This document shows positions 8,835 through 19,067 of a stretch of 64,000 bases of DNA, piece by piece. How positions within the stretch are numbered: the stretch's first letter is position 1; each line of letters opens with the position of its first letter. Both the position numbers and the translations under genes were made by a program. The notes beneath the pieces were generated by a model, which was not told the origin of the DNA, ran no database searches, and saw only the letters and a program-made list of their open reading frames with translations. The stretch comes from Stenotrophomonas rhizophila (GTDB lineage Bacteria > Pseudomonadota > Gammaproteobacteria > Xanthomonadales > Xanthomonadaceae), in NCBI RefSeq assembly GCF_020857975.1, contig NZ_JACWUO010000002.1, positions 62,001 through 126,000 on the forward strand, given 5' to 3'.

Positions 8835-10649
8835 TCAGTAGAACTGCAGGTTGTCGATCTCGAACCAGATCCTGCCGCCCGGTTCGCCGCTGGCGATGAC
8901 CACCAGTTGCTGCAGGTCATCGCCGCGCCACACCGGCAGCGGGCCCTTGGCCCGGAACGGCGGTTGGCCCTGCAGGGCAGCGAAGGGAATCTGCACGGTC
9001 TGCCATTGCCCGGTCGGCGCCAACGGCGCGCTCCAGCGGCGGCCGTCCAGCCCACGCGCTTCCAGCTGCAGCGTGGCCGCACCGCGCACATCCACGCGCA
9101 CGCCCTGCCAGCGGCGCAGGTCCACCGGCGCCACCGAGCCACGGCTGAGCGGCACGATCACCGCCGCATACGCCTGCGCCTTGCTGGACAGCCGGGCCTG
9201 CATCGACAGCGCCTTGCCGCCCTGCTCGCGGTCGACCACGGTGGTCACCTGCACGGTGCGGTCATTGCCGCCGTCGGCCTCGTCGGTGCGCAGGGTATCC
9301 AGCGCGGTGCGCTGGTCGGCGCGCTCGAAATCATCGACCAGGGCCTGGATGCGCAGCGGCGGCAGCGAGGTGGCGCGGTTGCCGGCCGGCAGCTGCACGC
9401 CCTTGCCCACCACCTGGCGCCCGGCCACGTACACCTGTTGGGTATTGCGCACATCGCCGATGCGCTGCCACGGCTGGCCCTTGACCAGCAGCAGGTCGGC
9501 GCGCTTGCCGACCTCGATGGTGCCGCGGTCGGTCAGCGCCAGCGCTTCGGCACTGGCCGAGGTACCGGCCAGCAGCGCCTCGCTCGGGGTCAGCCCGGCC
9601 TGCACGAACAACTCCAGCTCACGCAGGGTGGAGGCGCCGTGCGGGGTGCCGGTCATGCCGGCATCGGTGCCGAGCACGATCGGAATGCCGGCGTCATGCA
9701 GGGTCTTGACGTTGTGCAGGGCGTTGGCGAAGTTCGCCTCGCGCTGGCGGTAGGCGTCGCTGTCGGCGCGCGCCTTGCCGCTGCCGTCCACGCGCTCGGG
9801 CAGGTACACCGCCAGCGACGGTGCGTAGCGGGTGCCGTGCTGCTTCATCAGTGCGATCAGTTCGGCATCGGCCGGCCCGTCCTGCACGCTGTGCGCCAGC
9901 GCATCCACGCCGGCCCGCGCGGCGGTCTTGCCGCGCTTGACCATCACCGTGTGGGTGAACACCCGCAGTTGCTGGCGGTGCGCCTGGGCCACCAGCGCGG
10001 CCAGGGTTTCCTCGTCCATGCTGCTGTTGTCGGCCGCATTGGAATAGCGCCAGCCGTCGGTGAAGGCCTTGATGAAGTCCGGCTGGTAGGCCGCCAGCTG
10101 CTTCACCGCGGCGGTAGCCGCCTCGGGCGAGTTGACCCAACGGGTGGTGTTCTCATCGCCCCAGTCGGCGCCATGGCCCAGCGGCGTACTCATCCGCGCG
10201 GCGAACTTCACCTCCGGTGCGGCGATGCTCTGCAGCCAGGCACGGCGTGGCGCATACGCCTCCGGCGCCTGGTGGAAATCGCTGACCGTGGTCACCCCGG
10301 CGGCCAGGTAGCGGTTGGCGATCTGCGGCAGCGTGGCCGGCTGTGCGTTGGGGGTCCAATGGGTGTGCAGGTCGAACAGACCCGGCAGCAGTGCCTGGCC
10401 CCTGGCATCGACCTGGCGGGTGCCCGTCGGCGCCTTGAGCGCGTTGCCGATCGCGGCGATGCGGCCGTCCTGCACCAGCACGCTGGCCGGATAGGCCGGC
10501 CGCCCGGTGCCGTCGAACACCATCGCATTGCGGATCAGCACATCGTTGTCGGCGGCACTGGCCAGGCCGCTGGCCAACGCCAGGGCGGTCAGCAGCGCCA
10601 GGCGGCGGGCGCGGGTCGCGGTGGGATGCATGAAGGTGTCCTGGTTCAT
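8835..10649 (-). CDS. Secreted amidohydrolase with C-terminal CIA30-like domain
   Basis: A 604-residue exported protein (signal peptide LALLTALALASGLASAA). Residues about 35-430 form a metal-dependent amidohydrolase of the imidazolonepropionase/prolidase-like group. Metal ligands are seen in LLPGLFDLHTHWTP (HxH), FTHTVMV and ALAHS (His), and LGTDAGMTG (Asp). The C-terminal 150 residues form a beta-sandwich with WFEIDNLQFY at the end, resembling CIA30 or carbohydrate-binding modules. The start ATG overlaps the FecR stop as ATGA (10646-10649), indicating translational coupling and deciding the start. With the downstream M20 enzyme it would process the substrate of the TonB receptor encoded upstream. 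Confidence 0.85.
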   Translation of the reverse strand: MNQDTFMHPTATRARRLALLTALALASGLASAADNDVLIRNAMVFDGTGRPAYPASVLVQDGRIAAIGNALKAPTGTRQVDARGQALLPGLFDLHTHWTPNAQPATLPQIANRYLAAGVTTVSDFHQAPEAYAPRRAWLQSIAAPEVKFAARMSTPLGHGADWGDENTTRWVNSPEAATAAVKQLAAYQPDFIKAFTDGWRYSNAADNSSMDEETLAALVAQAHRQQLRVFTHTVMVKRGKTAARAGVDALAHSVQDGPADAELIALMKQHGTRYAPSLAVYLPERVDGSGKARADSDAYRQREANFANALHNVKTLHDAGIPIVLGTDAGMTGTPHGASTLRELELFVQAGLTPSEALLAGTSASAEALALTDRGTIEVGKRADLLLVKGQPWQRIGDVRNTQQVYVAGRQVVGKGVQLPAGNRATSLPPLRIQALVDDFERADQRTALDTLRTDEADGGNDRTVQVTTVVDREQGGKALSMQARLSSKAQAYAAVIVPLSRGSVAPVDLRRWQGVRVDVRGAATLQLEARGLDGRRWSAPLAPTGQWQTVQIPFAALQGQPPFRAKGPLPVWRGDDLQQLVVIASGEPGGRIWFEIDNLQFY

Positions 10650-11647
10650 TGCAATGAGCGCGGCGCGCTGTGGAGGGCATTGTTGTGGCTGCGCAGCCAG
10701 ACCGCGTTGCCCTGCTGTTCCACCTCCAGCCCCAGGCTGAGCGCGACGCTGCGGGCAAAGCCGATCGGATCGTTGGCCGAGTACAGGCCAACGATGCGGC
10801 GGCTGCCCACCAGCGGGTCGTCGATCATGATGCGCACGTCGCTGTAGCGCAGGAACTGCGCGGCGGCCACCGACAACGTGTCGCCGTTGAACGAGAGCAT
10901 GCCCTCGCGCCAGGCCAACTGCTGGTCCAGGTCGTCATGGCCGACGCTTTCGATGCGGATGCCATGGTTGCGGTTGGCCAGCGCGCGGTGGTTGGCCTGC
11001 AGTCGGGTCGGGGCGACCGCGCCGCTGGCATTGGCGACATCGACGATGCCTTCGCGCACCAGCACCTCCACCCCGCGCGTGCGCTGCTCGTTGAGGCTGA
11101 CCGAGAAGCTGGTGCCCACCGCGGTCACCGCGGTATCGCGGGCCACCACCACGAACGGGCGGGCACGGTTCTTGGCCACATCGAACAGCGCTTCGCCGCG
11201 CAGCAGGATGATTTCGCGGCGCTTGGCGGTGTAGTGCACGCGCACCGCCGCCCCCGAATCCAGGGTCACCGCCGAGCCGTCGGCCAGCGGCACGCGCAGG
11301 ATTTCGCCCTTGCGGGTCAGGTGGTAGTCGCCGGCATCGGTGTGCTCGTGCACGCCCAGCGCCATCAGGCACAGCGTGGCGGCCAGCCCCATCGCCCACT
11401 GCAGGCGCGGCGGCCTGCCCGGCGCAGGCCGGGCGGCCGGCACGCGGTCGGCGCTGCCCAGCGCGCGGGCACGCCCGCTGCGCGCATACACCGCGTGCGC
11501 ACGCGCATAGGCGCCGAAATGGCGGCGGTCGGCGGCCAGCCAGCCGTCGCGCTCGGCCACCTCGCCGGCATCGAGCGGACCGCGGTCCTCGCGTGCCACC
11601 CAGCGGGCGGCGGCATCATCGATCGGGTTTTCAACGGCGCCGTGCAT
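10646..11647 (-). CDS. FecR family anti-sigma factor
   Basis: A 333-residue inner-membrane signalling protein. The N-terminal DUF4880-like sigma-binding region (AARWVAREDRG, WLAADRRHFGAYARAHAVY) is followed by a single transmembrane helix (WAMGLAATLCLMALGV). Next comes the FecR domain (GEILRVPLADGSAVTLDSGA, RGEALFDVAKNRARPFVV, GTSFSVSL) and a C-terminal STN-like fold. ATG 11647 has GGGAGG seven bases upstream and is chosen over the longer frame to 11698; it overlaps the sigma gene by 17 bases. By analogy with FecR it would relay occupancy of the TonB receptor to the sigma factor. Confidence 0.9.
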   Translation of the reverse strand: MHGAVENPIDDAAARWVAREDRGPLDAGEVAERDGWLAADRRHFGAYARAHAVYARSGRARALGSADRVPAARPAPGRPPRLQWAMGLAATLCLMALGVHEHTDAGDYHLTRKGEILRVPLADGSAVTLDSGAAVRVHYTAKRREIILLRGEALFDVAKNRARPFVVVARDTAVTAVGTSFSVSLNEQRTRGVEVLVREGIVDVANASGAVAPTRLQANHRALANRNHGIRIESVGHDDLDQQLAWREGMLSFNGDTLSVAAAQFLRYSDVRIMIDDPLVGSRRIVGLYSANDPIGFARSVALSLGLEVEQQGNAVWLRSHNNALHSAPRSLQ

Positions 11648-12215
11648 GGACCGCCTCCCGGTTGTCCGGTTTCCCTGTGGACCCTGCATTGCCTGCATCC
11701 TGTTTCATCGATTCCATCAACAACCGAATACCCTTGCACACGTGCTTTTCCACCGTGTTTTCACTGATCTGCATGCGTTCGGCGATTTCCCGTTGCGAGA
11801 AACCTTCGACCCGTCGCAACACGAACGCCTGGCGGCATTTGTCCGGCAACTGCGCGATCAGCGCGGTGACTTTGTTGAGTTCCTGGCGCGAAGACGCCAG
11901 CCGTTCCGGTGAGGCTTCCTCACCGGTTATCGGCAGCCGGTCGAACTCGGCCACCATTTCCATCGATACCACCTGGGCCCGCCGCAACTGCTGCAGCACC
12001 ACCGACTGCGCCACCTGGTACACATAGGCGCGTGGGGCGCGCACATGCGATACGTCGGCCAGCGCGGCCAGGATGGCGTAGGTTTCCTGGATCACATCAT
12101 CCACGTCCTGTGGCTGGGCCATGCGCCTGCGCAGCCAGTCGCGCAGGCCCTGCTCGCACGGCAGGACGTGCTCGGCCAACCACAACGCCCGCTCTGCTGC
12201 CAATGTCGCGCCCAT
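11631..12215 (-). CDS. ECF sigma factor, FecI-like
   Basis: A 194-residue extracytoplasmic-function sigma factor. Region 2 is visible as RRRMAQPQDVDDVIQETYAI with AYVYQVAQSVVLQQLRRAQ, and region 4 as LPDKCRQAFVLRRVEGFSQR followed by the recognition helix IAERMQISENTVEKHV. AGGAG lies six bases before the ATG at 12215. It overlaps the FecR gene and lies 61 bases downstream of the TonB receptor. Regulation by the FecR partner is inferred from this arrangement. Usually fecI-fecR precede the receptor; here the receptor is first. Confidence 0.93.
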   Translation of the reverse strand: MGATLAAERALWLAEHVLPCEQGLRDWLRRRMAQPQDVDDVIQETYAILAALADVSHVRAPRAYVYQVAQSVVLQQLRRAQVVSMEMVAEFDRLPITGEEASPERLASSRQELNKVTALIAQLPDKCRQAFVLRRVEGFSQREIAERMQISENTVEKHVCKGIRLLMESMKQDAGNAGSTGKPDNREAVHARRR

Positions 12216-12276
12216 TCAAACTCCTGCTGCGCTGCCCGGCACGAACCGGGCAGCGATGTAAGGAAACAACCGCGGC

Positions 12277-15200
12277 TCAGAACGCCTTGGTCACGCTGGC
12301 ATACCAGTAGCGCGGATAGGCCTGGTAGACCGCCGAGGAATAACCATAGCTGTCATCGGATACCGGCGGCCGCTTGTCGGCGATATTGTTGGCACCAAGC
12401 TTCACCGACACCCCGCTGAACAGCCCTTCCTGCTGGAAGTCGTACTTGACGAAGGCGTTGGCCAGGGTCTGCGACTTCACCGTCCACGGCGTGCCGTCGG
12501 CCAGGGTCAGGCTGGTTTCGTGGTAGCTGCTGGCATAGCGCGCGCTCGCCCCGACGGTGAGGTTCTGGTAGCGCCAGGTCAGGTTGCCGCTCCACTTCCA
12601 CTTCGGGTTGCCGCCGTCGCCGATCAGGTCGCCGCCACCGGTGATGGCGATGGACGGATCGACCAGGCCGCTGGCCTTGGCATCTTCCAACGCCTGCAAT
12701 GCCGGCGACCGATCGCGGTAGAACTCGATCAGGCGGGTGCCGTTGAGGCCCACGTCGAAGCGGCCCACGCGGGTTTCCGGCGAACTCCAGGCGAGGCTGT
12801 AGTCCACCCCGCGCACGGTCTGCGGCTGCATGTTGACGTACTGGTCGGTGACATACAGCACCTTGCCGGCCGCTTCCAGCCCGCTGCCGGCAAAGCGCGC
12901 GATGTCATCGGGAGTGGGCGCGGCGCGCACCACGTCGGGGTTACTGCTGCCCTGCTGGCGCAGCATGTAGTCCAGGATCAGGCCGTTGCCTTCGCCGAAC
13001 AGGCCGATGATGCCTTCCTGTTCGTACTTGTAGTAATCCACCGCGAAGGTGAAGCGGCCGAAATCCTCGGGGATGAACTGCGGCTGGAACACGATGCCGG
13101 CGCTGGTATTGGTCGAGGTTTCCGGCTTCAGGTCCGGGTTGCCCGAGCGCCGCGCGGTGGTGGAAGAGCGGTAGGTGCTGCCGCAATCGTTGATCGAGCC
13201 CAGCGCGCCGGAGCGCACGTCGGCTTCGCACTGGATGTAGTCGGTGCGGGTGTTGGAGCGGCTGACCACGGTGGCGTTGACCTGCTCCAGGTTCGGCGCG
13301 CGGAAGCCCTTGGCCCAGGAAGCACGCACGGTGAGCCCGTCGATCACGGTCCAGCCCAGCGCCAGCTTGGGCTTGGTGACGTTGCCGAAATCGCTGTAGT
13401 GTTCGGCGCGCCCGGCCAACTGCAGGTCCAGCGCGCGCACCAGCGGGATGCCCATTTCGCGCGAGACCAGCGGCACGGAGAACTCGGCGAACAGGCCGGC
13501 CACGGTACGCGAGCCTTCGGTGTCCGGGGTCGGGCTGACCCCGTACATGTCGCTGGGATAGCCGATGCCGGTGATGGGATCGGTATAGGTGAGACTGCCG
13601 TCCACGCGCGCGTCGCGGTCATCGCGCTGGGTTTCGCGGCGCACTTCCAAGCCGGTAGCCATGCCGACGTCGCCGGCCCAGGTGCGCAGCAGGTCCGGCC
13701 GCGACGCCTTCAGGTCCCACAGGTACAGTTCGGTCTCGCTGCGGCGGGCGGCCTTGTAGAAGAACCGGTCGAGCTTGCTGAAGTCGTTGCAGCCGCCACA
13801 GAACGGGTTGTAGGCCGCGCTGGTGGCGTCGGTCAGCGCCTGCTGGAACAGGGTCATGCTGACCGCGTCCTGGGTGTCGACCACCTTGGCGGCCGAATAC
13901 AGCGCGGCGGTTTCCCAGTCGAAGCCGAAGTGGAAGCCACGCAGGCCGGCCAGCGCGCGCACCTGGGTGTTCTTGACGTCGATCTGGGTGGGGCGCTCGA
14001 AGCGGTAGCTGCTGATGCTGACCGGAATGCCGCCGGCGGCCACGTTGAGGTTGGCCAGGCGGTTGGGGTTGACGCTGCCATCGGGCAGCCGCGCCGCGCC
14101 GAAGGGGTTCCAGTAGTTGCTGGCGGCCACGGTCATCGGCAGCGCGGCGATGGTGTTGACGCCGGACTGCACGCTGCGCGCCTTGGACTGGTACCAGCCG
14201 GCTTCGCCGAAGGCGGTGATGCCGTTGTCGAAGTCGTGCTTGCCGGTCAGGAACAGGTTGACGCGGTGGACGTCGGGGGTGATCGACAACGGGAACTGCG
14301 CCTGCTGGTTGTCCAGCAGGTTGCGGTCGGCGGCGGCGGTGGCCTTGCTGCCGGACTGTACGCACAGGCCCGGCGCCAGCGCGGCGTTGCAACCAGTGTT
14401 GGTGGCCGGTTGCACGTGGAAGGCGCCGGCGGCGGTGGTCAGGAAGGTGGTGCCCTGGCGGACGCGCGGGCCGATCGCGGTGAAGTTGCCCCACGGGCTG
14501 TTGCTGTTGCGGTTGTCGGTGCCGCTGAGGCCTTCGAACGCGGTGCCGACGAAATCCGCCGCGCGGTCGGCGCTGCCGGTCCAGTCCTGGTCCAGCGAGT
14601 TCAGGCCGGTGGTGGCGTAGTAGTTGAAGGCCAGGGTGACGTTGCTGCGCAGGTCGGCCGAGTTCTTGCCGACCAGGCCGTTGATGCCCACGTCGCGCAG
14701 GTTGGCCCCTTCGCCGATGCCGCGCTGCACGCTGATGGTGCCGCCGTCGACGTCGTCGCGCAGCACGTTGTTGACCACGCCGGCGACCGCGTCGGTGCCG
14801 TAGATGGCGGCGGCGCCGTCGAGCAGCACTTCGACCCGGCGCAGGTTGGCCACCGGGATGGTGTTGGCGTTGTAGGTGAGCACGGGGACGAGGTTGCCGT
14901 CGGCCTGGCTGGTGGGGTGCACGACGGTGCGGCGGCCGTTGATCAGCAGCAGGGTGTTGCCGACGCCCAGGCCACGCAGGTTGACCGAGGCGATGTCGCC
15001 ACGCGCGTAGTTGGAGCTGTTGCCGCCGTTGGTACCACTGAAGGAGACATCGCCCATCTGCGGGATGGAGCGGTACAGCTCATCACCGGAGACCGCGCCG
15101 GTGGCTTCGATCTGTTCGGCCTGCAGGGTCGCCACCGGCAGCAGTGCGGCCGATTTGGCGCCCTTGATCTGGGTGCCGACCACGGTGACCGAGTCGAGGG

Positions 15201-15630
15201 TGACCGGTGCGTCGCGGGCCGGCTCGGCGGCCGGCGGCGCCACGGCCGGGGCCGAGGCCTGCGCAGCCAGTACGGCGCTGCCGCCCAGCGAGGCCAGCAA
15301 TGGACGATCGGCGCGCAATGTAATGGTACGGCCATCATCGGAAGCGACACTGAGCCCGGTCCCGGCCAGCAGCTGCTCCAGCGCCCGGCGCGCGTCCATC
15401 TGGCCGCGCAGGCCGGCCACGGCGATGCCACCGTCACGCTCGCCCACGGCGGGGCTGATGATCTGGATTCCGGCCTGGCGGGCGAACTCGGGCAGTGCCT
15501 GCTCGATACGCCCCCCGGCGATATCGAAGCTGGCCTGCTGGGCCAGCGCGGGCGCGGCCACGCCCAGTGCCGACACCAACAGGCCCCCGCGGATGGCCTG
15601 GGCCAACGGCTGCAACTTGTACGAACGCAT
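12277..15630 (-). CDS. TonB-dependent receptor with N-terminal STN signalling domain
   Basis: A 1117-residue outer-membrane transporter. The signal peptide (residues 1-31) is followed by an STN secretin/TonB short N-terminal domain (about 40-106, with ALPEFARQAGIQIISP and ALEQLLAGTGLSVASDDG). After an Ala/Pro linker come a TonB box-like segment (about 144-152, LDSVTVVG), the plug (SVNLRGLGVGNTLLLINGRR; VEVLLDGAAAIYGTDAVAGV) and a large 22-strand barrel ending in the aromatic terminus YWYASVTKAF. GGGGAAG lies upstream of the ATG at 15630. The STN domain shows that it is a transducer receptor signalling through the FecR and ECF proteins downstream. Barrel similarity to peptide or plant-compound receptors of Xanthomonads is only an impression. 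Confidence 0.93.
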   Translation of the reverse strand: MRSYKLQPLAQAIRGGLLVSALGVAAPALAQQASFDIAGGRIEQALPEFARQAGIQIISPAVGERDGGIAVAGLRGQMDARRALEQLLAGTGLSVASDDGRTITLRADRPLLASLGGSAVLAAQASAPAVAPPAAEPARDAPVTLDSVTVVGTQIKGAKSAALLPVATLQAEQIEATGAVSGDELYRSIPQMGDVSFSGTNGGNSSNYARGDIASVNLRGLGVGNTLLLINGRRTVVHPTSQADGNLVPVLTYNANTIPVANLRRVEVLLDGAAAIYGTDAVAGVVNNVLRDDVDGGTISVQRGIGEGANLRDVGINGLVGKNSADLRSNVTLAFNYYATTGLNSLDQDWTGSADRAADFVGTAFEGLSGTDNRNSNSPWGNFTAIGPRVRQGTTFLTTAAGAFHVQPATNTGCNAALAPGLCVQSGSKATAAADRNLLDNQQAQFPLSITPDVHRVNLFLTGKHDFDNGITAFGEAGWYQSKARSVQSGVNTIAALPMTVAASNYWNPFGAARLPDGSVNPNRLANLNVAAGGIPVSISSYRFERPTQIDVKNTQVRALAGLRGFHFGFDWETAALYSAAKVVDTQDAVSMTLFQQALTDATSAAYNPFCGGCNDFSKLDRFFYKAARRSETELYLWDLKASRPDLLRTWAGDVGMATGLEVRRETQRDDRDARVDGSLTYTDPITGIGYPSDMYGVSPTPDTEGSRTVAGLFAEFSVPLVSREMGIPLVRALDLQLAGRAEHYSDFGNVTKPKLALGWTVIDGLTVRASWAKGFRAPNLEQVNATVVSRSNTRTDYIQCEADVRSGALGSINDCGSTYRSSTTARRSGNPDLKPETSTNTSAGIVFQPQFIPEDFGRFTFAVDYYKYEQEGIIGLFGEGNGLILDYMLRQQGSSNPDVVRAAPTPDDIARFAGSGLEAAGKVLYVTDQYVNMQPQTVRGVDYSLAWSSPETRVGRFDVGLNGTRLIEFYRDRSPALQALEDAKASGLVDPSIAITGGGDLIGDGGNPKWKWSGNLTWRYQNLTVGASARYASSYHETSLTLADGTPWTVKSQTLANAFVKYDFQQEGLFSGVSVKLGANNIADKRPPVSDDSYGYSSAVYQAYPRYWYASVTKAF

Positions 15631-15783
15631 GGATACTTCCCCGTGAAAGTGAACATGAGCGGCGATGTTTCGTACCCCCCTGAACAACCAAGATGCACCG
15701 GCGCGCGTGTTCCGCCATCGGGTGTGGAGGTTCGTTGCTCCCTGGGCCGACTTTACGGGCTTGGCGGGGCAAGCGGTGGAGCT

Positions 15784-15822
15784 GCTTTGAGGCTTTGAGG
15801 CTTTGAGGCTTTGAGGCTTTGG
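15784..15822. repeat. Tandem 8-bp repeat (GGCTTTGA)
   Basis: About five consecutive copies of GGCTTTGA, the last being GGCTTTGG. It lies 150 bases upstream of the TonB receptor start. Confidence 0.9.
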
Positions 15823-15862
15823 AGCGATAGAGCGAAGCGGCATTGCTTGTCTGTCGCTGGTG

Positions 15863-15968
15863 GGGGCGGGTCGTATGGGTTTGCAGGACACGCCGTAAAT
15901 ACGTCCCTGTAGGCTCGGCGAAAACATCCATGTTTTCGACGGTCCTGCAAACCCATACGACCCGCCCC
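15863..15968. repeat. Structured inverted repeat, copy A
   Basis: Perfect 27-bp inverted arms at 15863-15889 and 15942-15968 enclose a 52-base core. The core contains ACACGCCGTAAATACGTCC and the palindrome CGAAAACATCCATGTTTTCG. Copies B (16163-16277, inverted) and C (61501-61606) share the core but not the distal arm sequence. Confidence 0.9.
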
Positions 15969-16042
15969 TTCGACAATTGGCTGGTGCGCAAGGGAAAAGC
16001 CGGCTGTTTCTTCCTGCGAGGGGAGCAACGAAGGTTTGATGG

Positions 16043-16069
16043 GTAGGTGCCGAGCTTGCTCGGCACTAC
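16043..16069. repeat. GTAG palindrome (SMAG/REP-like)
   Basis: GTAGGTGCCGAGC and GCTCGGCACTAC pair around a TT loop. GTAG heads the element on both strands. Confidence 0.75.
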
Positions 16070-16162
16070 TCCTCCCCACCCAATGCTGGCGCCCCGCTCC
16101 ACTGCCTTCGATCGTGCTGCGTTTGACCTTCCCCGGCACACCCGCCATGTGTGGAGGGGGGT

Positions 16163-16277
16163 GGGCGTGGGTGGGTTGGCGGGACCGTCGAAAACATGGG
16201 TCCGGCGCATGCGAGCAAGTTTTCGCCGAGCCTACATGGACGTACTTGCGGCGTGTCCCGCCAACCCACCCACGCCC
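16163..16277. repeat. Structured inverted repeat, copy B
   Basis: Perfect 22-bp arms at 16163-16184 and 16256-16277. The core is the reverse complement of the core in copy A (GACCGTCGAAAACATGG, then TTTTCGCCGAGCCTACATGG and TTGCGGCGTGTCC), with about 20 extra bases inserted in the inner loop. Confidence 0.88.
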
Positions 16278-16309
16278 GCCCTCTTCAGGCCACCTGCCAG
16301 CCGCACAAG

Positions 16310-16335
16310 CTCTGGCTCTGGCTCTGGCTCTGGCT
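16310..16335. repeat. Tandem 6-bp repeat (GCTCTG)
   Basis: Four to five copies of GCTCTG lie downstream of repeat copy B. No coding role is seen. Confidence 0.7.
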
Positions 16336-16467
16336 TCGGCTTCCAGCCCAGCACCCCAAACCCGCCCTACAACCACTACCCTTCACCTGCCGGCCGCAAC
16401 GCCGGCAAAATCACCATACGCCGTAGTATGCTTTGGCTCACGCAGCACCCGCACGAGGATTGCGCCC

Positions 16468-16956
16468 ATGCACCACCGCTTCCGTACCGCCCTGATCGTC
16501 GCCCTGGTCGCCGGCTCCGCCCTGGCCCTGGCCGCCTGCAATACCGGCGTGGTCAAACGCGTCTCGCCGCCGGCCGCCAGCGTCCAGCAGCTGACCGTGC
16601 GCGCCGATGGCGGTTGGGACGTGGCCCTGCGGCTGCAGAATTTCAGCTCCATGCCGATGCGCTTTGACGAGGTCAAACTGACCCTCAAGGTCGGCGACGA
16701 AGACGCCGGCACCCTGGCCACCCAACCGGCCCTGTCGATCGGCGGCGTCTCGGCCGACGTCATCACCCTGCAGTTGCAGCCCTCTTCCGGCGCCCGCCTG
16801 CTCATCGCAGATGCCCTGGCCAGCAACCGTACCCTGGGCTATGCGCTCAAGGGCACGGTCAGCGCCACCCCGCAGGAAAAAAAGCAGCGCAGCTTCGACA
16901 TCGACAGCCGCAGCACCCTCAACCAGGCCCCCGGCCTGCCCGGCGTGCTGCGCTGA
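16468..16956 (+). CDS. LEA type 2 family lipoprotein
   Basis: A 162-residue lipoprotein. The signal peptide ends in the lipobox LALAAC, so Cys 25 would be lipidated. The mature part is a beta-sandwich of the LEA14/WHy type, recognisable from VALRLQNFSSMPMRFDEVKL, the characteristic N-F-S pattern after a long strand. CGAGGA precedes the ATG at 16468. Its 3' end lies 45 bases before the acyl-CoA dehydrogenase gene. In bacteria these proteins are linked to envelope or desiccation stress, but the specific role is unknown. Confidence 0.8.
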   Translation: MHHRFRTALIVALVAGSALALAACNTGVVKRVSPPAASVQQLTVRADGGWDVALRLQNFSSMPMRFDEVKLTLKVGDEDAGTLATQPALSIGGVSADVITLQLQPSSGARLLIADALASNRTLGYALKGTVSATPQEKKQRSFDIDSRSTLNQAPGLPGVLR

Positions 16957-17001
16957 CCGGCAGCCCGCCCGCCTCCCCTTGCACCTGATCGAGACCTGAC
17001 G

Positions 17002-18795
<1,794 letters not shown>

Positions 18796-18802
18796 TCGGG
18801 CT

Positions 18803-18895
18803 GTGCCGACCTGGTCGGCACGCACCGGTAGTGCCGGCCGCTGGCCGGCAACCGCATGACCCCAGCGACATCATGCAGTTGCCGGCCGGCGGCCG
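18803..18895. repeat. Cluster of three GTAG/REP palindromes
   Basis: GTGCCGACC/GTCGGCAC (18803-18821), GTAGTGCCGGCCGCTGGCC and onward (18828-18850) and a third inverted copy (about 18877-18895, TTGCCGGCCGGCGGCCGGC). The second is a textbook SMAG-type element. The cluster lies directly after the acyl-CoA dehydrogenase stop. Confidence 0.8.
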
Positions 18896-18930
18896 GCTCC
18901 GCGCGGCACCGACGATCCTCCTGGAGAAAA

Positions 18931-18953
18931 GCCCCCTTTTTGTTAAAGGGGGC
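18931..18953. repeat. Short inverted repeat
   Basis: GCCCCCTTT and AAAGGGGGC form a perfect 9-bp stem with a TTGTT loop. It lacks a T-run on either side, so it is not a typical terminator. Confidence 0.6.
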
Positions 18954-18988
18954 GCGCCAACGGCGCGGGGTTTAGGTGGAATGCCCAA

Positions 18989-19049
18989 CCGAATCGTTGC
19001 CAAATGGGTATAGGCGCTTGCCGCCTATACCCATTTGGCAACGATTCGG
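18989..19049. repeat. 28-bp perfect inverted repeat (hairpin) upstream of HNH gene
   Basis: Arms at 18989-19016 and 19022-19049 are perfectly complementary over 28 bases with a five-base loop (CTTGC). The arm begins CCGAATCGTTGCC and ends GGGTATAGGCG. It ends 18 bases before the HNH start codon and includes GGGTATA, which could form part of the promoter. Confidence 0.95.
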
Positions 19050-19067
19050 GTATAAGCTGTTTTCCCG

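Larger units (their letters stand above)
15631..16467. other. Gene-free block of structured repeats
   Basis: The 837 bases between the TonB receptor and the LEA lipoprotein contain no convincing gene. They hold a tandem 8-base repeat (15784-15822), two copies of a long self-complementary repeat (15863-15968 and 16163-16277), a GTAG palindrome (16043-16069) and a 6-base tandem repeat (about 16310-16335). The receptor's promoter should lie in 15631-15780. Confidence 0.7.

Noticed and set aside
12520..15798. A 1092-codon open frame on the plus strand
   Set aside because: It is antisense to the TonB receptor, lacks domain-like sequence and arises from the high GC content.
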